Counted from the stretch's first letter, positions 1 through 5,847 are shown. The stretch: 11,621 nucleotides of DNA from DATBFG01 sp036558645 (GCA_036558645.1 DATBFG010000084.1:1-11621); one strand, 5' to 3'. Made by a program: numbers and translations. Notes: generated by a model not told the origin, from the sequence alone.

Positions 1-44
1 ATTTGCTGGAAGCTCGGATGATAGTCACACCCTATAATCATCAT
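1..44 (-). CDS. IS110-family transposase (DEDD recombinase), N-terminal 14 codons, runs off the left edge
   Basis: The reverse complement of 44-1 reads MMIIGCDYHPSFQQ before the window ends. This is the characteristic N-terminus of one branch of IS110-family transposases, where the Asp of the GCDYHP-type motif is the first catalytic acid of the RuvC-like DEDD domain. A strong Shine-Dalgarno, AAAGGAG (57-51), lies 6 nt before the ATG at 44; a second ATG at 41 is equally possible. Family knowledge: these recombinases move their element without classic terminal inverted repeats and are guided by an RNA transcribed from the element's non-coding end. Only 14 residues are visible, so the family call rests on one short but distinctive motif plus the ribosome binding site. 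Whether the gene is intact cannot be seen. Confidence 0.72.
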   Translation of the reverse strand, partial: MMIIGCDYHPSFQQ

Positions 45-48
45 GTTC

Positions 49-67
49 GGCTCCTTTCCTCCGAGCC
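49..67 (-). promoter_or_regulatory. Hairpin enclosing the transposase Shine-Dalgarno
   Basis: GGCTC (67-63) pairs with GAGCC (53-49) on the minus strand. The 9-nt loop and adjoining stem base contain the purine-rich GGAGG and AAGGAG stretches just before the start codon at 44. Folding would partly mask the ribosome binding site and limit transposase translation, which is common for insertion sequences. The stem is only 5 bp, so the effect is inferred. Confidence 0.35.
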
Positions 68-192
68 CTTTGGTGGTTTGCGCTTCCAAAGTCTACTCGG
101 CCGACGGGAGCCGACATTGTTATGGAATCATTACACTCATCATCCCGCCAGGGCCGAAGTAGGAGTGCTGAGTCTAGTCGCCCTGTTCTCGT

Positions 193-386
193 CTGGTTGA
201 CTTTTGCGGTTCATGGGAAACGCCGGAAACACAGTCACTGCTTACGACGTAAGGGCAAAACCGAAAACCAGTTCACGTCCGACGGCTCTGGCGAGCTCGT
301 TCTTTTGTTGTGATCCGTATCGTTTGCGTCAGGGGACGATAGTGCGGAAGGGCAATATCTCCCTCCTTGCATCCCCTTTGATCACA
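193..386 (-). ncRNA. Candidate bridge (seek) RNA region of the IS110 element
   Basis: On the minus strand, upstream of and in the same direction as the transposase, two adjacent units can fold. In the first, CTGGTT (193-198) pairs with AACCAG (266-271), and inside it TTTTGC (202-207) pairs with GCAAAA (255-260), leaving an asymmetric internal loop (199-201 against 261-265). It encloses a small hairpin, CTTACG-A-CGTAAG (241-253). In the second, TGTGATC (309-315) pairs with GATCACA (380-386) around a short hairpin (319-340). Known bridge RNAs have two internal loops, one for target and one for donor DNA. The match in position and architecture is inference. A single 7-bp pairing like the second unit is expected by chance in this much sequence. 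Confidence 0.27.
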
Positions 387-535
387 GCGACCATGCTGTA
401 ATTGCCGACCTCTTAGCTGACCAAAATCTCTCATGGCGCCCTAGATCCGCATGACCCCAAATTCCATGAAAAGGCGCGCTTGTTAATGATCCTTGCTTCT
501 GAACCTCACCCGGAGCAACGGACTGCAGGCTTTAC
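387..535. other. Non-coding stretch between the IS end and the secreted protein gene
   Basis: No credible gene lies here. The short plus-strand frames have no ribosome binding site and no recognisable protein. A 5-bp inverted repeat, GCGCC (436-440) with GGCGC (473-477), and a GGCGCC hexamer palindrome (435-440) are the only structures noticed. The promoter of the downstream gene should lie here, but no convincing -35/-10 pair was found. Confidence 0.5.
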
Positions 536-551
536 TCAATTCCGGAATTGA
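536..551. promoter_or_regulatory. 16-bp perfect palindrome touching the Shine-Dalgarno of the secreted protein gene
   Basis: TCAATTCCGGAATTGA is perfectly self-complementary. It ends at the first base of the AAGGAG ribosome binding site (551-556) that serves the ATG at 563. A perfect dyad of this length suits a homodimeric repressor site, or an RNA stem beside the ribosome binding site. It could also mark a target-type palindrome near the IS end. The function is inferred; the symmetry is seen directly. Confidence 0.45.
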
Positions 552-562
552 AGGAGAAGAAA

Positions 563-1123
563 ATGAAAAACGCTCGTTTTGCCGCCTGGCTACTCATTCT
601 TGGGCTCGTTACTGCCCTCACCTCGCAAGCTCATGCGCAGTTTTCGATTGGCCCGCTACGACAGCTCAACTCCTACTTCCAAGGTCAGCCCAATACGATC
701 ACCGCCACCTGCGCTGTCATGAATTGCACCGCGACTCCTATGCCGATCTTCGTTCCGACCCCTTTGCTGGTACAGTGCCCTAAGCCAGCAGGCTACTTCT
801 GCGACTTGTATATTCACCTGGAGTCGCAAGACACTACTCTGACGAGGAATGACACCGGCCTATTCCGCTTCTGGGTGGACAACGCTGCCGCAACTCCCGG
901 TCCCGTGGATGCCCTCGGTTACTTCACTTGGGATAATAACGATCCAGACTCGCGGATAGCCGCTGCGTTTTCCCATTCCTACGCAGTGGTCGCACACGTC
1001 TACAACTTGGACAACAATCAGTTTCACGGAGTTGAAGTGGACGTGAACTGCATCGATGCCAGCGGGAACGGTTCCTGCACTGCCTCGACCGGCTTTTCTA
1101 GCCTGGAGGTAAATATCTATTAG
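563..1123 (+). CDS. Small secreted protein of unknown function, six mature cysteines
   Basis: The ATG at 563 is chosen because AAGGAG (551-556) sits 6 nt upstream; an in-frame TTG at 548 lies before that site. The product is 186 aa. Residues 1-25 form a clear signal peptide: basic MKNAR start, a Leu/Ala hydrophobic core, and cleavage after the AHA before Gln. The mature part has six cysteines in two groups: four at the front (TATCAVMNC, then VQC and YFC) and two near the C-terminus (DVNC, GSC). This even number suggests disulfides in an exported domain. The rest alternates aromatic and polar residues (FRFWVDN, YFTWDNND, VVAHVYNLDNNQ), like a beta-sandwich. I do not recognise the family. It stands alone, with its own upstream palindrome and a hairpin straight after the stop. 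Confidence 0.8.
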   Translation: MKNARFAAWLLILGLVTALTSQAHAQFSIGPLRQLNSYFQGQPNTITATCAVMNCTATPMPIFVPTPLLVQCPKPAGYFCDLYIHLESQDTTLTRNDTGLFRFWVDNAAATPGPVDALGYFTWDNNDPDSRIAAAFSHSYAVVAHVYNLDNNQFHGVEVDVNCIDASGNGSCTASTGFSSLEVNIY

Positions 1124-1160
1124 CCAGAGTCCCGGAGGAGTTCAGACAACCCTCCCTGGC
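1123..1160 (+). terminator. Bulged hairpin starting at the stop codon, possible 3' end structure
   Basis: GCCAG (1123-1127) pairs with CTGGC (1156-1160), and GGAGG (1134-1138) with CCTCC (1151-1155). The two 3' arms are contiguous, the 5' side has a 6-nt bulge (1128-1133), and the loop is 12 nt. No T-run follows, so this is not a canonical intrinsic terminator; it may act as a 3' stabiliser or a weak stop. Confidence 0.3.
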
Positions 1161-1392
1161 TCGATCAAACCTATAGAAAGCTGAACCAAGAGCAGTATCC
1201 ACTGCCAAAGAGAACATGATGTGGTTCGTTAAATACCGAGGGATGACCTTGCAAGAGGTCTTGATCATGGCGTACATGAACATCCTGAATGGTCGAAACG
1301 AAGATTGTGTGTTCAAGATCGCACCGTAAAAGCGAATCGCCCGAACTCTCCGCGTTTGACTGACGGGTTTGAGTGCAGTGTGATAGTTGGCG
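1161..1392. other. Intergenic stretch without a recognisable gene
   Basis: Minus-strand frames cross this region but lack a ribosome binding site and family features. A plus-strand 36-codon frame begins at an ATG near 1219, but only a weak purine stretch precedes it. I see no repeat or RNA gene here. It separates the secreted protein gene (+) from the end of the minus-strand operon, which is convergent with it. Confidence 0.5.
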
Positions 1393-1415
1393 AAAAATCC
1401 CGATAGCACTTATCG
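1393..1415 (-). terminator. Intrinsic-type terminator candidate for the minus-strand operon
   Basis: On the minus strand, CGATA (1415-1411) and TATCG (1405-1401) form a 5-bp stem with loop AGTGC, followed by GGA and a run of five T (1397-1393). It lies about 75 nt past the stop of the last operon gene. An alternative 8-bp stem, TAAGTGCT/AGCACTTA (1442-1435 with 1412-1405), overlaps it and could compete. The stem is AT-rich and short, so termination may be inefficient. Confidence 0.38.
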
Positions 1416-1489
1416 ACCCGCCTGTCGCGGTTCTTAAGTGCTCACACTTGACGGAAGTCGACGAGGGTACTGAAAAAGGGGATATCCCG

Positions 1490-2082
1490 TTACGGATGCG
1501 AGAAGTTCGTCTCGCTGGCGCAGACACTCTTGAAATCAGAATAGCTACTCCAGTCAAAGGTCACAGAGGCGTGGTCCATTCGCAGGCCGGAGCGGAATAT
1601 GCCTGCGAATTCACCGCGGTCGTCCATCACGAGTTCCTTGCCATGCCAATAGCCGAAGAGGTCGAAGTAGCCTTGGCGTTGGCCGACATCGATAAGCTTT
1701 TGTTCGAGCAGACGAAACTCCATCAGGCTGCCCTCCGTGCTCCGCCAGCCGCCATAAATCGTCCCGCTCAATTTTAGGTACTGAACCGTTCCGCGAGACG
1801 TACAGAGCCAGCCCGCGCCCTGCAAGCCTCCGGAGGGCCGCAGCCCGTCGAGTTGAAGCCGTGAGAAATGCGAATCAGGAAAAAATAGACGTAAAGGGGA
1901 TAGACGCCGTTCTTGGTAACTAGTTTGCCGCGGCCCTGCCAGTAGAGGAGCGGCGTCAATCGTCCACCGATGTGAAAGGCCCACGGGCTCGTGATGCCAG
2001 CGACGACGTAAACGACAGCGACGCAAAGAACGAGTACCCCGAGAAGATTCGCCAGACATCCGCGCCGCCGGCCAATCGCCAT
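1490..2082 (-). pseudogene. Membrane-anchored conserved hypothetical protein, frameshifted at a T6 run
   Basis: Two minus-strand frames join into one sensible protein. The front (ATG at 2082; alternative TTG at 2106) gives a basic start, one hydrophobic segment (about residues 11-31) and then AFHIGGRLTPLLYWQG up to VYFF. The other frame resumes with PDSHFSRLQLDGLRPSGG and continues to the stop at 1490. The junction is a run of six T (minus strand, 1885-1880). One extra T would restore a protein of about 197 aa: an N-terminal anchor and a soluble outer domain. Without correction the first frame ends at 1774. The gene starts 12-36 nt after the stop of the membrane protein at 2119, so it is the last gene of that operon. 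No strong Shine-Dalgarno is visible at either start. Family unrecognised. Pseudogene, assembly indel and recoding all remain open. Confidence 0.62.
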
Positions 2083-2118
2083 GCGCAGAGTATATCGGGC
2101 TGACAAAACTCACGGAAG

Positions 2119-3372
2119 CTACATGACCATCTTCACGATGGCATTCACCAGCTCAGCGGTGGGAGTAACCACGATGATCACTGGAACAAGTGGCAAGGCG
2201 GCTTGAACGGCGAGAAAGATGACCAATCGCTTGGTGATTGGCGCAATGGACATATCCTGGATCACAGAATAGCTGTTTCCCAGGTCAGCGAGAGATTGAA
2301 GATCCGCTGTGCCAAGCAGCTGCTCCGAGGCAGGTTCAATAGGGTGAACCCACTTCCGGTCGAAAGATTCGGTGTATCGATTCGCCAATCTTCCATATTC
2401 CAGCAACCCCGCCTTGCGCACGCGTTGCATCCGCGGCGACAACAAAGTCAGGGGGAGCAGCCCGAGGATCAAGGAAAGGACTATGTATCCACCCATGAGG
2501 ACCTGGAACGAAGCAATTTGCTTGCCCTCAAACAAGACGCTGTTGGCAATCCTTCCGGCGAAGGCGCACCCAAGTGCTGCGAAGACGATTCCGAAACCAC
2601 GTTGCGTCAGGCTAAGAAAATCCAGGCCTGCGGCGCGATCAGGATGAGTCGCCATGAGGTGCAGGTTCAATCGGCCAATCTTCCATAGCAGGACCGCCCA
2701 GATGAAGTAGCGGTATACCCAACGGTAGATCATGAAGCGCAGAAATGGCGTGCTAACGACCGCGTACCACCATCCGGGCAATGTCAAGGCACCTGTGGAC
2801 GTTGAGTGCCAACTCGACGCCGCAGCCGCTGTCCATTCGCGCTCAAAGAAGAATATGGGGAAGAACGCTAACCCTAGCAACATCAGTTCAGGAATCTTGG
2901 AGTCCCGCAACCGCTGTACGCGGTGTAACACTCCGCGGAACTCGGGCAATCCCTCTTCCTGGATGATCCCGGCGCTTACGAACTGCTTTATAGCACGCCG
3001 AATCGATGGGTCGATCACCACCTCGGCGATCATGAGCAAAGGCAGGCAGAGCACAAGGCGCCCGTAGGTAGCGAAGTCGTAAAGCAGCGGGACCTGCACC
3101 TGGTGACCATAGGCGAGTGCATCTTTCAATGACAGCACGAGGAGAGGAATCCACGTAATCGCGATGATGGCCGCGATTCGTCGCATCAAATTCGGTAGCT
3201 CGAAACGAATGAGCCCGACGCGCAAAAGGTAATCGTACACAGGACCGCCGATCACAAGTGAGAAATCATCGAGGGTATGATCAGGGCTCCCGCTCTCCGG
3301 AGTCCTGTCGGGCTCGAGGGCTGGACCGTCCCGCGTCGGTGGTTCTGGATTCCTCAACGGTGCTGCTCCCAT
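2119..3372 (-). CDS. Polytopic inner-membrane protein of unknown function
   Basis: The product is 417 aa, starting at the ATG at 3372 with AAGGAA about 7 nt upstream. Residues 1-35 are a polar, Pro/Glu/Asp-rich cytoplasm-like tail. Hydrophobic segments lie at roughly 66-84, 102-120, 161-176, 199-231 (long, aromatic, possibly two helices), 259-278, 288-311 and 382-404, giving about seven or eight spans. A loop HPDRAAGLDFL (243-253) and a basic loop around 313-332 stand out between spans. No enzyme or transporter motif is recognised, and the sequence does not resemble a standard permease. It starts 22 nt after the HEAT-repeat gene and ends just before the frameshifted gene, so the three are probably cotranscribed and may act together at the membrane. 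Confidence is high that it is a gene, low on function. Confidence 0.85.
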   Translation of the reverse strand: MGAAPLRNPEPPTRDGPALEPDRTPESGSPDHTLDDFSLVIGGPVYDYLLRVGLIRFELPNLMRRIAAIIAITWIPLLVLSLKDALAYGHQVQVPLLYDFATYGRLVLCLPLLMIAEVVIDPSIRRAIKQFVSAGIIQEEGLPEFRGVLHRVQRLRDSKIPELMLLGLAFFPIFFFEREWTAAAASSWHSTSTGALTLPGWWYAVVSTPFLRFMIYRWVYRYFIWAVLLWKIGRLNLHLMATHPDRAAGLDFLSLTQRGFGIVFAALGCAFAGRIANSVLFEGKQIASFQVLMGGYIVLSLILGLLPLTLLSPRMQRVRKAGLLEYGRLANRYTESFDRKWVHPIEPASEQLLGTADLQSLADLGNSYSVIQDMSIAPITKRLVIFLAVQAALPLVPVIIVVTPTAELVNAIVKMVM

Positions 3373-3394
3373 GGCTTGTTTCCTTCCCCGCTCG

Positions 3395-4279
3395 CTACTT
3401 CTTCTTCTGTAAGAGGCCGTTGAGGTGAATGATGGCGGCAGCAGCCGTGTACCTCACGATGTCCTTTTCGTCATCGAGACTGGGATCGATGGCGCCGAGC
3501 GCACCGGGATCTCCGCGACGAGCGAGCGAATCGACAGCGGCTACGCGGATAAGCCAATGACTGTCCTGCGAGGCTTCCACCAGGGCCTGACCGCTCTTGG
3601 GATCTGGATCTTTCGCCAGGATTCGCGCGGCAGCGGCCATGACGGGGGAAGTGTCGTCCTTAGTCAAGGCTTTGACGGCGCCCAGGCCAACACCGGCAAA
3701 GGGAATGAAGCCAATTCCCTGTTCAAATCCGAACTGCGCCATCTTCTTCGGATCTTTCAACATCTTTTTTTGGTCGTCGAGCAGGGCGCCGCCGCTTTTG
3801 CGTTCGCCTGTAAGAATGGCGTAATAGACGCCATAGCCCATGGGATCGCCGAGCGCGATGAGGGAACGCCCACCTGCCATGACCACGGACACCTCCTCGT
3901 CGGTCTTCGTCACTTCCTGGATTCTTGGCACGGCAGACTTTGCTTTCATATCGGCGAGAGCCTCGATTGCCGATGCGCGCACTTCAGGCGCCTCATCTTT
4001 TAGCGCATTGAGTGCAAGTTCGGCTGCCTTCGGATTACCCTCAAGCAGACCGAGGACTCTTATTGCTCCAGCGCGGCGCGTGACGTCCTTCTCTGCAATT
4101 CCAGCTTGCAGAGTAGACCAGGCTCTATCAGATCCGGATTGAGCAAGAGCCGGCCTGATCGGTAGGGAGAAGAAGGCTAGAAGCACTACGAAGGCTGCAT
4201 AGTTGAATAGTCTCAGACTCGGCCTTAAGTCGGCGAAGCGTCGGGATCGTACTTCGCTGGAGGTGTCGATTAGTGGCAT
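3395..4279 (-). CDS. Exported HEAT-repeat protein
   Basis: The ATG at 4279 is chosen over the open frame reaching 4381 because AAGGAG lies 10 nt upstream and the resulting 294-aa protein begins with a plausible signal peptide. That peptide has a basic stretch (11-23), a hydrophobic core (27-40) and a cut after ALA at 44-46. The mature protein is alpha-helical with HEAT/PBS-type repeats at about 51-82, 86-117 and 118-148, and again at about 206-262 and 263-292. Typical repeat cores are APEVRASAIEALADM and DSHWLIRVAAVDSLARRGD. A Gly-rich hydrophobic insert (GIGFIPFAGVGLG, near 188-200) splits the array. Such repeats act as protein-binding scaffolds; no enzymatic site is seen. It is the first gene of the three-gene operon, so a periplasmic partner role for the membrane proteins is a reasonable inference. 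Confidence 0.88.
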   Translation of the reverse strand: MPLIDTSSEVRSRRFADLRPSLRLFNYAAFVVLLAFFSLPIRPALAQSGSDRAWSTLQAGIAEKDVTRRAGAIRVLGLLEGNPKAAELALNALKDEAPEVRASAIEALADMKAKSAVPRIQEVTKTDEEVSVVMAGGRSLIALGDPMGYGVYYAILTGERKSGGALLDDQKKMLKDPKKMAQFGFEQGIGFIPFAGVGLGAVKALTKDDTSPVMAAAARILAKDPDPKSGQALVEASQDSHWLIRVAAVDSLARRGDPGALGAIDPSLDDEKDIVRYTAAAAIIHLNGLLQKKK

Positions 4280-4348
4280 GAGCGTGCAACTCCTTCTGGC
4301 TAGACGTAGGTAGCGTCTGACGCAGAATGATTTGCCGCCCCGGCAGAA

Positions 4349-4376
4349 TCTATAACTGTCAATTTTGGCAGTGCAA
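4349..4376 (-). promoter_or_regulatory. Weak sigma70-type promoter candidate for the HEAT-repeat operon
   Basis: On the minus strand TATAGA (4354-4349) lies 16 nt after TTGCAC (4376-4371), about 70 nt before the start at 4279. A perfect TTGACA (4362-4357) sits between them but has no suitable -10 seventeen bases on. The pairing is imperfect and the call tentative. Confidence 0.28.
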
Positions 4377-4382
4377 AGCAAG

Positions 4383-4429
4383 CTGGCCCGGGAAGGGCGC
4401 GATCGTAGCTCGCATCCATCTCAGGCCAG
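4383..4429 (-). terminator. GC-rich inverted repeat after the GloVer gene, possible 3' end
   Basis: CTGGCC (4383-4388) pairs with GGCCAG (4424-4429), and inside it GCGA (4399-4402) pairs with TCGC (4410-4413). It begins about 30 nt past the stop at 4458. No T-run follows, so if it ends transcripts it is not a canonical intrinsic terminator. Confidence 0.22.
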
Positions 4430-4457
4430 GGCTAAAGCAATCCTATGGCATGAAGGC

Positions 4458-5756
4458 TTACTCGGTCAGTTGAAACACAGTACCCTTGCCGAAGGCGCCG
4501 CCTTGGGTTGTGGTGCCATAGATTCCATCGGAGCGCAGGACGAGTGTTGAGCTCGACCCGAATCCATTAGGCCCGCCAAATGACACAAGTGCGCGCTCGC
4601 GCCATGGGTCGCCGCGAACCGCCGGTGGATTCAGCACAAAAACGACGCCTCCGAAGTCAGGACCGCCGCTGCCACCTGTTCGGGCCGTACCAAAGAGCCT
4701 TCCTTTTTGGTCCATCACAACGCCAGCTTCAGGACTGCCACCATCCTTCCCGCCGGAGAAGTTGTATAGAACGGTCTGGGTCCAAGGGTCACCAGGGTTT
4801 CCCGGCGGAATGAGCTGATAGATGGTGCCCGCTTGCCCACTTCCTCCGCCGCTAGTGGTCGCCCATATCACGCCCTTCGTATCCACGAGCAGACGGCCGA
4901 AGGGACTGGAGCCGTCTGGTCCACTGAAAGAGTAAATCACGCTTTCAGTCCAAGGATCACCCGGGTTGACGGGCCGAGAGAGCTTGTAGATGGCACCTAC
5001 GTTGTTGGCTCCACCTTGCAAGCTGGATCCGAAAAGATTTCCATCCTGATCCAAGCTCAGTTCACTCGACGGAAATGCCGCATCACCGCCGGGCGCAAAG
5101 TTATAGAGGACGGTTTCGACCCAAGGATCGGTGGGATGGGCTCCGGGAGCCAATTGGAAAACTGTTCCCCGACGATTCGCTCCGCCGGCTGAAGTGACTC
5201 CGTACAGCACGTGATCCTGCCTCCCTGCTATGACTCCATTATTCGGGAGAGTTCCATCAGTCGGAGTCGCGCCGAAACTATAGAGCACTTTTTCCGTCCA
5301 AGGATTGCCAGGCGCGGTCGGCGGATACGCTGCGAAAACAGTACCCATATTGTGGGCGCCACCTTCGAGTGTAGTCCCGTACAACACGCCGTTGGCAGTG
5401 AGAAGCAGGCGGCATACTGGGACGGCTGCGGCCGGCGATGGCCCGAAACGGTGGAGGATGGTTTCAGTCCCACCCTGGAGCTGGAAGATGATTCCGTCTG
5501 AGCCCGACTTGCCTCCTAGAGCGGCAGCTCCATACATGTTGCCAGCCTGATCGAAGACGACACCAGCCTGCGGATTTGCACCATCGCCACCGGGGCCGCC
5601 AAAGTCGTGAAGGGTGGTGAGCGTCTGTGCTGAAACAAACAGACTGCACAAAAGGAACATTGCCAGACTTAACACGATCCGAGTGGACGAGTTCCCACGC
5701 AAATCGCAGGCACGGTCAGAGGATTGTTTACGAGCGCGATTCTTCATGCGATGCAT
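4458..5756 (-). CDS. Secreted GloVer-repeat protein, seven tandem repeats
   Basis: The ATG at 5756 is preferred: a GAGG lies 10 nt upstream, while the in-frame TTG at 5777 precedes it and the ATG at 5747 is further off. The product is about 432 aa. Residues 1-44 give a long, very basic N-region and a hydrophobic core, with a cut near VSA before Gln. The rest is seven repeats of about 50-60 residues with the pattern V-L-Y-x-F ... G-x-L-x-D-x-x-G-x-L-x-G-T-T-x-x-G-G-x-x-x-x-G-T-V-F-x-L. This is the GloVer repeat (Gloeobacter/Verrucomicrobia-type), which probably forms beta-propeller or beta-helix-like surface structure. Linkers of the type PGNPGDPWT separate several repeats. There is no visible C-terminal anchor; the chain ends in FQLTE. 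The role, likely surface or extracellular binding, is unknown. The gene is flanked by long intergenic spaces and appears monocistronic. Confidence 0.88.
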   Translation of the reverse strand: MHRMKNRARKQSSDRACDLRGNSSTRIVLSLAMFLLCSLFVSAQTLTTLHDFGGPGGDGANPQAGVVFDQAGNMYGAAALGGKSGSDGIIFQLQGGTETILHRFGPSPAAAVPVCRLLLTANGVLYGTTLEGGAHNMGTVFAAYPPTAPGNPWTEKVLYSFGATPTDGTLPNNGVIAGRQDHVLYGVTSAGGANRRGTVFQLAPGAHPTDPWVETVLYNFAPGGDAAFPSSELSLDQDGNLFGSSLQGGANNVGAIYKLSRPVNPGDPWTESVIYSFSGPDGSSPFGRLLVDTKGVIWATTSGGGSGQAGTIYQLIPPGNPGDPWTQTVLYNFSGGKDGGSPEAGVVMDQKGRLFGTARTGGSGGPDFGGVVFVLNPPAVRGDPWRERALVSFGGPNGFGSSSTLVLRSDGIYGTTTQGGAFGKGTVFQLTE

Positions 5757-5758
5757 AG

Positions 5759-5773
5759 TTCGAGGACCTCGAA
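5759..5773. promoter_or_regulatory. Perfect odd palindrome over the GloVer ribosome binding site
   Basis: TTCGAGG-A-CCTCGAA has 7-bp perfect arms around one base. It covers the GAGG that would serve the ATG at 5756. It could be a protein-binding dyad; as RNA it would need a larger loop, leaving about 6 bp that still mask the ribosome binding site. Function inferred. Confidence 0.35.
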
Positions 5774-5818
5774 TCAAGAAGGAATTTTGCCGCTGAAGCT
5801 TGGCCGAATGGCTGCTGG

Positions 5819-5847
5819 GCGCCCGTTTCCTTGGAGACGGAGGGCGC
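5819..5847. promoter_or_regulatory. GC-rich bulged hairpin in the leader region of the GloVer gene
   Basis: GCGCCC (5819-5824) pairs with GGGCGC (5842-5847). Inside, 5825-5829 pairs with 5834-5838 with one G-T wobble, leaving a CTTG loop and a 3-nt bulge. It lies 63-91 nt before the GloVer start and 170-200 nt after the GH116 stop, so it could be a leader structure or a transcription barrier. No T-run follows on either strand. Confidence 0.3.

Larger units (their letters stand above)
1..386 (-). mobile_element. Probable IS110-family element, 5' non-coding end plus transposase start; outer boundary not defined
   Basis: The minus-strand transposase start at 44 is preceded by several hundred bases without a convincing protein gene but with many inverted repeats (49-67, 68-91, 97-114, 193-271, 241-253, 309-386). 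A long non-coding left end upstream of the recombinase fits the IS110 subgroup, which carries its guide RNA there. IS110 elements usually lack terminal inverted repeats and clear target duplications, so the junction with host DNA cannot be read from one side. The end is set at the last structured segment only by inference; the true terminus could lie anywhere from about 270 to 530. Confidence 0.45.

Noticed and set aside
3..401. Plus-strand open frames of 63-65 codons at the left edge
   Set aside because: No ribosome binding sites and low-complexity, Ser/Arg/Leu-rich products. They lie opposite the IS110 start and its structured upstream region.
1219..1329. Plus-strand 36-codon frame starting MWFVKYRGMT
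   Set aside because: Only a weak purine stretch precedes it and no family is recognised; too short to support.
1098..1557. Overlapping minus-strand open frames of 103 and 128 codons
   Set aside because: No ribosome binding site or protein-like features. They run into the end of the secreted protein gene and the frameshifted gene.
1373..1777. Plus-strand open frame of 134 codons
   Set aside because: It lies antisense to the reconstructed frameshifted gene, whose minus-strand frame is more protein-like and belongs to an operon.
4280..4381. Upstream extension of the HEAT-repeat protein
   Set aside because: The extension is Arg/Cys-rich, would bury the signal peptide, and precedes the AAGGAG that serves the ATG at 4279.
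4833..5501. Plus-strand open frames over the GloVer gene
   Set aside because: Antisense shadows of the repeat-rich coding sequence, without ribosome binding sites.
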